Shown piece by piece: positions 55,341 to 64,000 of a stretch of 64,000 nt of DNA. Both the position numbers and the translations under genes were made by a program. The stretch is taken from contig NC_056766.1 in assembly GCF_018687715.1 (NCBI RefSeq), forward strand, positions 20,257,001 to 20,321,000, in the 5' to 3' direction. Origin of the DNA: Carya illinoinensis. Taxonomy: Eukaryota > Streptophyta > Magnoliopsida > Fagales > Juglandaceae. Every line of letters begins with the position of its first letter. The stretch's first letter is position 1. The notes under the pieces were generated by a model. That model had not been told where the DNA came from and did no database searches. It worked only from the letters and a program-made list of their open reading frames with translations.

Positions 55341-58300
55341 AAACAAACGTGTACTTATCAGCAAGTACATGCACTAAGAGATACGATTAAAGATGGCCAG
55401 CATATGTGCTTTACTTTTTTCAACAAAAGTAAGATCGCACAGAGATTGTACAGTGTGTGCTTTCACAATCAAATTTCATTTTTGGTTGGTTGGGATCCCA
55501 TTTTGCATAAAATCGTATCTTAGGCCAAGGAAACGATAAATTATTTGGTATCGGATGAATAGTAAGTCATCTAGATAAAAGAAAATTATTTCTACAGTTT
55601 TAGAATGCAATTCTTGCGTATTCTATTAAAAATAAATAAAAATAAAAATAAAGATAAAAATTTATTTTTTAATAATAGACTCTATTTTTTTTTTTTTTAA
55701 ATGTACGAAACTTACATATTGTAAAATTCTATCTAGCGTTACTATTAAAGTCAAAATCAGAGATATAGGGATTGGCATATGCCAAGGATTTTGAGTATAA
55801 GCAGCGGCTAACTTTGTATCAACATGAATTAGGTAATTTTGGTGATGCAAGGTGTTGTTTAAAAAGATTAGGCTTTTCTTTAGGTAATTTTGGAAACTAG
55901 CAACATGGAATACGGCAGGGTTAGAGAGAATTTTCAATGGAGCGGTGCGATGTTTCAGTCGTCACTGATCAGCTACTAAAGCTCAAGACAAAGTTTAAGA
56001 TTTGGGCAGAATCTTAAACTAGTCTAGGCCATGTTATCAAATGTTTTGGTAATCAAGGTTGCCTTGAAATTAAAATCAGAGAAACAAGAGGAGGTGGGCG
56101 GCGTACTGTCCTATACAAAAACTCCATTTTAGTGATTGCAGAGTGGAGGGGACCGCCATGCACAGGTTGAGTTCACATTTTGTCAATTTTCATTGAGTTT
56201 CTGGTAAAATTGTAGGATTTAGAATAAGACGGTGCTACAAGAAAAATATTTATTTCTTGTAAAAATAATTATTTTTTATTAAATTGAGTTTGTTTCCATC
56301 ACATTGTCATTTTTGTTACAAATAATCCATCACAAATGCTATTTATACATTAAGTATTGGATCATACAATACATATATTAGCATAAGATCAATCACTTGT
56401 CAGCATACAATAGGAAGTTAATGAACTATTTACAATCCTAATATTCCTTGACAATGTTGATTTGAGTTTTCCTATTTTATGATATAATATTAGAACATAA
56501 ATTTTTATTTTTTATGTAATGAAATAATATAAATATGCAAACATTGCAGATTTCTTGAAGATTCTCAACATTCATGAATAAAAAAAGGAATGCAATACAA
56601 TATGAGAGCTAGCTAGCTAGGGAACATCTTTTTTGACATATCAACTTCGTAATTCTTTTTTTGTTTTGTTGAATTTGATTTCATTATCTCCTTGTGAGAG
56701 TCCTTTGTTCCATTCTAATGAAAGGGACAAGGCGTGTGCCATTTTAAGTCACGTCTTTTCTTTTCATATCTTTCTCTTTACCAACCTTTTCTCGTTATCT
56801 TTATTATTTTTTTCTCTCTTTCATCTCTCAAATCTGTCCATTTTCTATGAATTTTTAAGCACAATGTGAAACCTATTCATAGTCCACTTGCCTATTCATA
56901 TTCCACTTGCGCCAATCTGTCATCACCACACCCTTTAGCCACCACCCCATGCATCTAGCATCATGTGAGCCCATGCACCGTCGTTGGCTCGCGTGGCGCT
57001 GATCATGACCCAATGGCTTATTTTGTAGATATGCTCCTCCCCCTCTCCTAGAAAATCTCCACTGACAATTAATTATTAATTGACGATCAAACTATTTATT
57101 CATGGTAGTACTGTTGCGTCATGCACACTTATTTCTCGTTATTTCAAGAGCCATTTGCTTTGAGCCTTCGGATCATATTACAAGATACTTTACTAGATAA
57201 TGTAGGCAATTTTTTTTTTCTCCCATGTATATGAGAAATCTCCCCACCTTTATTAATAACCTTTTTTCTCTTACGATTTTCCATTAGAAGAAAGGAAAAG
57301 TTTGTCCTAGCTCCTATTTTCTTTTTATGTTTTGGCATATATATATATATATATATATCTAAGATATCTCTTGATCGAAGTAGTTGTACATAATTTTTTT
57401 GGTTTTATATTGTTTTTTATTTACTATAATTAATACCCAAAAAGACTACTACAAGAAAAATTATTTTTTCCAGCAACCATTTACCGAGAATTTAACCATG
57501 AAACGCCGCAAAATATTAATTGTGGCGATTTTTTAGTCTCAACACTTCCCACTTTTAAAGTAAATAAATGAAGCTTTAATAATGCTAAAGGAAATTCTTT
57601 TGTCTAATTTGCTGTCAATAAAAAAAATTAATTTAAAAAAGAATATATATTTTGCACCCTCAAATTGTCATATTTTTACACATTACACTTCAAGCTATCA
57701 AAACCAACGCATTAGATCTCCAACTACTTAGAATTAATAAATACATTCTTATCTAATTCATCAAAAATAAATAAATACATTCTTATCTAATTGAATAATT
57801 CTATCTTGACAATCGAATCTTGATACATATGGAGTGCAAATTTCAACTTTATCACGATAGTTTGAATATGTACCATTTATCCCCAAATAATTAGAATCGA
57901 CCAGATTTTAGTGTCCAAAACAATCATTGTTAGAAAACTTAATAATACAATTTGTAAGGAAAGAAAAAAAGGAACACTTCTTAATTTCAAACCTTAGTAC
58001 CATACTAGCTAGGATGTCATAGCTAGGTTAATGTGTCACATCCTGCAATGCTAAACAACGTAATATATAGGGTAATGGCCGCATGGGTTGGGAGATATAA
58101 TCTGTGTTGGTTGGAACCAATTTTTTTCGATCCAACATGCAAAGCGAATATTGAATGTTTTAAATTTCAAAGCTAGAAAACGAGGAAAGGAGGAGACGTG
58201 GGGGAGAAAGATCCAAACAATAATAGTTTAATTAGTTAACAAGCTTTTCCAAAGTCTTTAATCCATCCAAAATTCACACCCAAAATCAACTCCTTTCTAT

Positions 58301-58688
58301 TATCATCATGACCAAATGGCATGGGTCCCGGATTTTTCTTGGCAATCAAACAAAATCAGGACAGAGAAAAGAGAAGAGACAGGAAGAGAGAGAAAGAGGA
58401 GTGGTGGTTGTACCAACGCGGTGTAGAGAATCTAGCTAGAGATCTTAGCATGAAAAGCACATCATATCTATGCACGCGAACGCGCACAGACAACATTCAC
58501 CATCAATATCTATCTTGCAAACAACTCTTGCTTCTTAACCTTCCCTACTTAATAAAATGTGAAGGGAGAAAAACACACACACACACACAGACACTTCTCT
58601 TTCCCTTGGATCTCACCTCACAAGAAATAACCATAACTGGGTTGATTCTGAAGAGTTTGATCATCAAGGTTTCATTCATCTAAAAAAA
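55341..58688. other. Intergenic region and upstream region of the response regulator; no gene recognised
   Basis: It contains two isolated CACTA-like end motifs, GCTACAAGAAAAATATTTATTTC near 56232 and ACTACTACAAGAAAAATTATT near 57447. Neither has a visible partner end. A (TA)n tract lies at 57338-57358. The last 120 bp before the gene has an (AC)n run at 58571-58588 and is probably 5' UTR. The open frame at 58321-58683 is in this leader and has no recognisable protein features. Confidence 0.5.
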
Positions 58689-60772
58689 ATGGAGTTACAT
58701 ACAGATTTGGCAGACACCCAACAAAAGCAAAAACAGCATTTCCATGTGCTAGCAGTAGATGATAGTCTCATTGAGAGGAAGCTCTTGGAGAGACTCCTCA
58801 CAGAATCTTCATGCAAAGGTACCATATGTCAGTATCTGTATATATAATTAGCACCAGCTTCAACCTCTGCACACTTGCATCTTTCTTCTTCTTCTTCTTA
58901 ATATTTTTGGGTTTGTTGTTCATTATCTATTCATGAAAACTATTCCTGTAACGGTTGTGATCAGTGACTTGTGTGGATTCTGGGGACAAAGCTCTTGAAT
59001 ATCTGAGCCTGCTTGATAGCCAAGAGATTGAGTATTCAACGGATTTATCCTCTTCTCCCCCATCAGCACAACAAGAGGTGAGGATTTTCATTGTCCTTGG
59101 GTTTTGAAACTTTCTTACTGTCATTTCTACTGCCTCAGATGTCTACAATATAGAACTTTTCGCCTGTAAAGCACTCTAACCTCCCATTAAAGAATCGTTT
59201 ATAGTTTGAAACAAAAAAGTGGAAGATTCGTTAATATATTAAATAGCTCCTGCAAAGGAGTTTTTTTATCATCCATGTATTTGTCAAATTTGGGAATTCT
59301 TCATTCAAAATGTATCCTATATGTTATCCAATTCCTTTAACTGGACATGTTTGAGGTATGTTCAGAATATCTGCGTACAAAAACATAATGTAGCAGATGC
59401 ATGCAACAAGTTCGACTCCAAATATGCCTTTGCATCTGAATATTTTAATGAAGAGGGTTCACCATTTAGCAGCAGTACTGTTTATTTTGGTTGAGATTTT
59501 CACTCCCCTGACCAAATTACTCAAAATAAAAGGATTTGATTCTTACCATTAATTCTTAAGTTTTCACCTCTCATTTGGGTTATATATATACATATATATT
59601 AAATTTGCCTCATAAATTGGCCTCTAGTCTCTATTCTTATTTCTCATTTTCCTTTTTCTTTTATCATTTTTTTTTCTCCCTCGGTCATTTTAACAGTCAT
59701 GATGGAACCTATATTTTTTCATAATGCTGAACAAATGCAGGCTGGGTACATGAAAGTAAACTTGATCATGACGGACTACTCAATGCCCGGGATGAGCGGC
59801 TATGATTTACTAAAGAGAGTAAAGGTCAACACCACCATTCTTCATGATTGATTCCCTATTCCACTCTTAAATACATTGATCATATTGCATGCATTCTTCA
59901 GAATTCTTTGTGAAGATTTGACAAAGTAAGGAGGAACAAGACAAATATACAGATTTGATGGATTGAATTCATTTTAAATTCTAAGGGGATGTTTGGAAAA
60001 AATTTTAATCTCATCTCATTTCATTTCCAAACAGCATTCAAATATAAAAATTTTCAAACTAATCATTACAATTTTTTCAAATTTCAAAACGAAAATAATA
60101 TTAAAAATTTTATATTATAATAATATGTTAATTTTATAATATTTTATTCAATTTCTTTTTCTCATATTTTCCAAATTAAACCCAATAAATATTTAACTCG
60201 ATCTATCTTACTACTATTTACAGATTTTTCATTTCATCTCATTCACAAGCATCTCATTTCAAATAAGTCTTGTTTTTGTTTCTTCTTCTTGGCTAAGAGA
60301 TCAGTACTGTGGGTGGTTACAGATGCAGGGATCTTCGTGGAAAGACATACCAGTAGTGGTCATGTCGTCAGAGAATGTGCCCTCCCGAATAAACATGTAA
60401 TTTCCTTAATATTTTCCTCCATCTAGCTACCTTCGTGATTAATTATTCTAAAAAATAAAAATTAGGATTTGAAAAATAATGGGAAAACGTTTGTATGTAT
60501 TGATGATCTTTAGGTGCATGGAAGAGGGGGCAGAGGAATTCCTACTGAAGCCTCTTCAGTTATCAGACCTGAAGAAGCTTCAGCCTCACCTTCTGAAATC
60601 TCTGGTTCATCCTACTGAAGACATATCTACTTCCAACGACCATGGCAGTGACAATAACATGATCCACGACATCGCGTTGAACGACAGCGACAACCTTGTG
60701 AGTGAAAGGAAAGTTATGTCTCCGGAGCCATTAGAGAGAAGACCTAAAATAAATGGATTACTTGTCGTATAA
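58689..60772 (+). CDS. Type-A two-component response regulator (cytokinin signalling)
   Basis: Five exons give 217 aa: 58689-58818, 58965-59077, 59741-59824, 60329-60396 and 60514-60772, all GT/AG. The receiver domain spans most of the protein: [20 protein letters not shown] (Asp24, Asp25), the phospho-acceptor Asp93 in [17 protein letters not shown], Ser122 in [14 protein letters not shown] and Lys144 in [10 protein letters not shown]. There is no GARP/Myb DNA-binding domain. The short acidic/Ser-rich tail fits type-A ARRs, which accept phosphate from histidine phosphotransfer proteins and damp cytokinin signalling. A Ser/Pro/Gln loop (about residues 66-83, SSSPPSAQQ) sits between the second helix and the third strand, longer than in many paralogues. 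The exon pattern and start context (AAAAATGGAG) support the model. I do not assign an ARR number. Confidence 0.93.
59984..60275 (-). repeat. MITE-like repeat in intron 3 of the response regulator
   Basis: The run GGGATGTTTGGAAAAAATTTTAATCTCATCTCATTTC ... CTCATTCACAAGCATCTCATTTC is the reverse orientation of the repeat triplicated at 170-1233. Shared internal blocks include the ATTTTATAATATTTTATT and CCCAATAAATATTTAACTCGA equivalents. No ORF. It adds about 290 bp to a 504-bp intron without touching the splice sites. Confidence 0.7.
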
Positions 60773-61085
60773 CTAGCGTTTAGATATATTTCTGTACATA
60801 TGTTATAAGATTAAGGAATTTATTTCGTAAGGTTTTGTGGCAAGATTTCTGATTTCTCACACTTAAGTTCCCGTAGAACTCGGTCATGTTTCGATCCTTA
60901 CAAATTTAAAAAAATGAAAGTCATTTGAATGTGTACATGCAAGAAATGTTTGAATATTGAGCGATCATAGCTAGGTATATAACCATCATCAAACCGTTCA
61001 AATCACCGCCAAACTCCCAGACGATCATTTGGAAACCACAAGCCAAGCATGAACAGCTAGCTGTTTCGCTGCCGCTGGCATCGCC
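60773..61085. other. 3' flank of the response regulator
   Basis: Likely 3' UTR and short spacer up to the copia LTR. No other feature was recognised. Confidence 0.5.
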
Positions 61086-61263
61086 TGTTAAGGAAACTAT
61101 GCCTTGATTCATTGCTTCATATCTTCTAGCTTAATTATAGGAATTATATTGTACAAATTGATTCTAGTTTCCTATTTTGTAATTAACCGTTATGCACATA
61201 TTGAATATATATAGAAGTATACTCACCACGATTGAAGTGTGGTGGTTTTTTATCAAACCTTCA
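61086..61263 (+). repeat. 5' LTR of the copia element
   Basis: 178 bp, inferred from TGTTA at the start, CTTCA at the end and a tRNA-Met-type primer site two bases later. Its partner is outside the window, so the start is not confirmed. It includes a TATATATAGAAG possible TATA box near 61206. Confidence 0.7.
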
Positions 61264-61313
61264 TATGGTATCACGAGCCTCTCGGATTCACATCCTCTGA
61301 ATTTTTTCTTCCC

Positions 61314-64000
61314 ATGGCTGCCGAACCCAACCCCACCCTTCTTCCCTTCAACACCATGATTCACATGGTTACTATCAAGCTTTCCTCCTCTAATTACCTC
61401 CTGTGGAAGAGCCAATTACTCCCTCTCCTTGACAGTCAAGAGTTATTAGGCCATGTGGATGGCACTCTCGACCCTCCTCCATAGTTTGATCCCCCAACTT
61501 CTCAGACATCTAATATCAAACACCTGGCGTGGAAGCAAACTGACCAACGCCTATTGAGCCTTCTACTCTCCTCCCTCACCGAAGAAGCTATGGCTGAGAT
61601 TGTGGGACTTTCTACCTCACGTGCAGCTTGGCTTGCACTTGAAAATTCCTTCAACCATCACTTCAAAGTAAGAGAAATTCGTGTCAAAGACGATTTGCAG
61701 CTGATGAAACGCGGCACCCGTACGGTTTCTGAGTATGCCCGGACCTTCAAATCCCTTTGTGATCAGCTGCACGCCATCGGACAGCCTGTTGATGGCACTG
61801 ATAAATTCCACTGGTTTCTCTGGGGTCTTGGGTCCAATTTCACCAGTTTTTCCACCGCTCAAATGGCTCAAACTCCCCTACCCTGTTTTGTCAATCTTGT
61901 CTCCAAGGCCGAGAGTTTCGAACTCTTTCAAAAGTCCCTTGAACAATCGGCTCCTCCTTCCTCTGCTGCCTTCACTGCCACCACCCATGGTGGCCACTAT
62001 CGGCCCAACCAACAAAATTCCTCATTCCGTCCGCAACAGAGCACTCGGAATGGCTTTGGAAAATTTTCCTCCCATCGTGGTAACGGGCAACCGAATCAAC
62101 GCCACCGCTCCAGTCAGCCATGCCATCCACCACGGTGTCAAATCTGCCGGCAGGAGGGCCATTATGCCGACCGGTGCCATCAACACTATGCACAGAATGA
62201 GACTGCACAGGGTGAGACTGCAGCTCACCTTGCCGAAGCCTTCAATGCCTCTTGTGGACTTAATGGGCCCGATACTAGTGACTGGTACTTGGACACTGGG
62301 GCTTCGGCCAACATGACCTCAAACTCATCCACTTTGGCCCACTCAAGTAACTACACGGGTAACGATTGTGTAATTGTAGGGAATGGTGCTTCCCTTCCCA
62401 TTACTCATACCGGTACCATCTCTCCTCTTCCCAACCTTCATTTATTAGATGTTTTAGTTGTTCCTCGACTCACTAAAAATCTCCTATCAATTAGTAAATT
62501 AACATCTGATTTTCCTCTCTCTGTTATATTTACTAATAATTCTTTTTTTGTCCAAAATCGTCAAATGGGAAGGGTGGTGGCAACCGGTAAACGTGATGGT
62601 GGCCTATATGTGCTGGAGCACGGCAACTCCACTTTTATTTCTGTTCTTAAAAATAAAGCCCTTCATGCATCTTATGATTTATGGCATGCTCGTCTTGGTC
62701 ATGTAAACCATTCCGTTATTTCTATTTTGAATAAAAAAAGGTCATCTTCATCTTACATCTTTATTGCCTTCTCCAAAATTGTGTGATACATGCCAACTCG
62801 CCAAAAATCACCGCTTACCATATACTCGGAATGACATAGGTCCTCTCATATCTTAGATCTTATTCATTGCGATATTTGGGGCCCTTCCCCCATCAAATCA
62901 AATTTGGGTTTTATTTATTATGTTATATTCATTGATGATCATTATCTGATTTTTATGATATTTTTCTTCAATTCCAAAAATTTGTTGAAAATCAACATTC
63001 CACCCGCATCAGAATTTTTCAAAGTGATGGTGGTGCCGAATTTACCAGCAATCGCTTCACCGCGCATCTTCGCACCTTTGGTATTCACCATCAACTCTCA
63101 TGCCCCTATACACCCGCTCAAAATGATCGTGCTGAACGGAAACATCGTCATGTAACCGAGACTGGTCTAGCCCTCCTTTTTCACTCTCATCTTTCTCCTC
63201 ACTTCTGGGTTGACGCCTTCAGCACTGCAACTTACATTATCAACCGCTTGCCCACCTCGCTTCTTGGCGGTAAGTCCCCTTTTGAGCTTCTTTATGGTTC
63301 TCCACCTAATTATGAAAATTTTCATCCTTTTGGTTGTCGTGTTTACCCTTGTCTACATGATTACATGCCTAACAAATTTTCTCCTCGTAGCATTCCTTGC
63401 ATTTTTTTGGGTTATAGCTCTTCACATAAGGGATTTCGCTGTCTTGACACTGCTACATCTAGGCTCTATATCACACGACATGCTCATTTTGATGAAACTT
63501 ATTTTCCCTCTCACTCTAGCTCTCACGCTCAGCCCATATCATCCCTTAATTTTTCTAATTTTCTTGAACCCAATTCTCTTCATACCAACCCTTTGCCCTC
63601 CTCTCCTATGCATCATTCCTCACACATTACTCCATCCGGATCTAACCCAAGTGTTATTTGTACTGACCCAGTGGCTGAGTCCTTGCAAGTTCCTCCTTCT
63701 CTTGCAGGTTCCTCTTCACCAATTCCGGATCCTAGTCGGCCTCTTGTTGCGACTACCATTGATTCTTCTATTCCGGCACCTCCGTTGGGCTCTCACACGA
63801 TGCTTACCCAAGCCAAGGCTGGTATTTTCAAGACTCCTCATCCTGCAGATCTCAATGTTCTGGGCTCCTCTGGCCTTCTTCATGCCCTCCTTGCCTCTAC
63901 TGAGCCTAAAGGATTTAAATCTGCTGCCAAAAATCCTGCTTGGCTTGCTGCCATGGATGACGAAGTTCATGCCCTGCAAAGCAACCGTACATGGATCTTG
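61314..64000 (+). pseudogene. copia gag-protease-integrase polyprotein with frame damage
   Basis: It starts MAAEPNPTLLPFNTMIH at 61314. A single stop occurs at 61482-61484 and the same frame resumes to 62720. Gag carries YLLWKSQLLPLL, a UBN2-type LMKRGTRTVSEYARTFKSLC block and a knuckle CQICRQEGHYADRC (near 62140-62180). The protease site is WYLDTGASANMTS (near 62285). The integrase HHCC begins LWHARLGHVNH, then CDTCQLAKNH in a shifted frame. Core motifs LDLIHCDIWGPSP, FQSDGGAEFTSN and PYTPAQNDRAERKHRHV follow. After about 63000 the frame stays open to the window end, through FHPFGCRVY and FLGYSSSHKGFRC to PAWLAAMDDEVHALQSNRTW, the start of RT. Frame slips lie in the A-run near 62730, near 62840 and near 62975. 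Confidence 0.92.

Larger units (their letters stand above)
61086..64000 (+). mobile_element. Ty1/copia retrotransposon, 5' portion, running off the window
   Basis: A short LTR (61086-61263, TGTTAAGGAA...CCTTCA) is followed by a primer site TGGTATCACGAGCC (61266-61279) and a gag-pol frame from 61314. Order is gag, protease, integrase and the start of the RT region, i.e. copia order. The short LTR suggests an Ale/Retrofit-like lineage, which is a guess. It starts about 310 bp after the stop codon of the response regulator, in the same orientation. The 3' LTR lies beyond 64000. Confidence 0.92.

Noticed and set aside
58321..58683. 120-aa frame just upstream of the response regulator
   Set aside because: It covers the leader with an (AC)n run, stops two codons before the true ATG, and has no recognisable domain.
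61735..62316. 193-aa + frame in the copia gag region
   Set aside because: Out-of-frame shadow of gag; the true frame carries the zinc knuckle and protease motifs.

Overview
This is plant nuclear DNA from a woody-eudicot-like genome. It is AT-rich, has spliced genes with plant GT/AG introns, and most of it is transposable elements nested in one another. The style of the repeats (gypsy LTRs beginning/ending TGTGACATCC...GGGCGTCACA, dispersed GATGAGATGAGAT-type MITEs) resembles Fagales such as walnut, hickory or oak. That placement is an impression from memory, not a database result.

Only two host genes are convincing. The first, 17103-26902 (+), is a five-exon M20-family amidohydrolase, an ILR1-like/ILL6-like IAA- or JA-amino-acid conjugate hydrolase of 475 aa. 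Its second intron is about 6.8 kb because an LTR-flanked element sits in it. The second, 58689-60772 (+), is a five-exon type-A cytokinin response regulator of 217 aa, with a MITE-like repeat in intron 3.

Layout. 0.2-1.2 kb: three head-to-tail copies of an AT-rich MITE-like repeat. 1.2-8.3 kb: a decayed Ty3/gypsy element of Tat/Retand style, with gag and protease on +, a 107-117 bp minisatellite, and an antisense extra ORF, but no RT or integrase. 9.0-14.4 kb: a decayed Ty1/copia element with imperfect TSD that carries an antisense mini-gene-like segment. 14.6-15.3 kb: a non-autonomous hAT element with a perfect 8-bp TSD. 15.7-15.9 and 16.6-16.8 kb: two copies of one MITE, each with a perfect 9-bp TSD. 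17.1-26.9 kb: the hydrolase gene. 28.8-29.9 kb (-): an Athila-like gag/protease fragment. 30.8-38.2 kb (-): a gag-only Ty3/gypsy element with 1.8 and 2.0 kb LTRs, PBS, PPT and a perfect 5-bp TSD, inserted in what looks like an Athila LTR. 40.1-49.3 kb (-): an Athila-like gag-pol pseudogene, internally deleted and split within RT by a near-full-length plant L1 LINE (41.2-47.1 kb, +) with 16-bp TSDs. 49.3-52.3 kb (+): the 5' part of another gypsy element. 53.5 kb: a CACTA-type MITE. 58.7-60.8 kb: the response regulator. 61.1-64.0 kb (+): the 5' LTR and gag-protease-integrase region of a Ty1/copia element running off the window.

The two host genes belong to different hormone pathways (auxin/jasmonate conjugate hydrolysis and cytokinin feedback). 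Nothing in the sequence links them beyond neighbourhood. The window mainly records successive insertions. Several boundaries are defined exactly by target-site duplications, so a relative insertion order can be read. I saw no tRNA or rRNA genes, no CRISPR array and no bacterial-type features.
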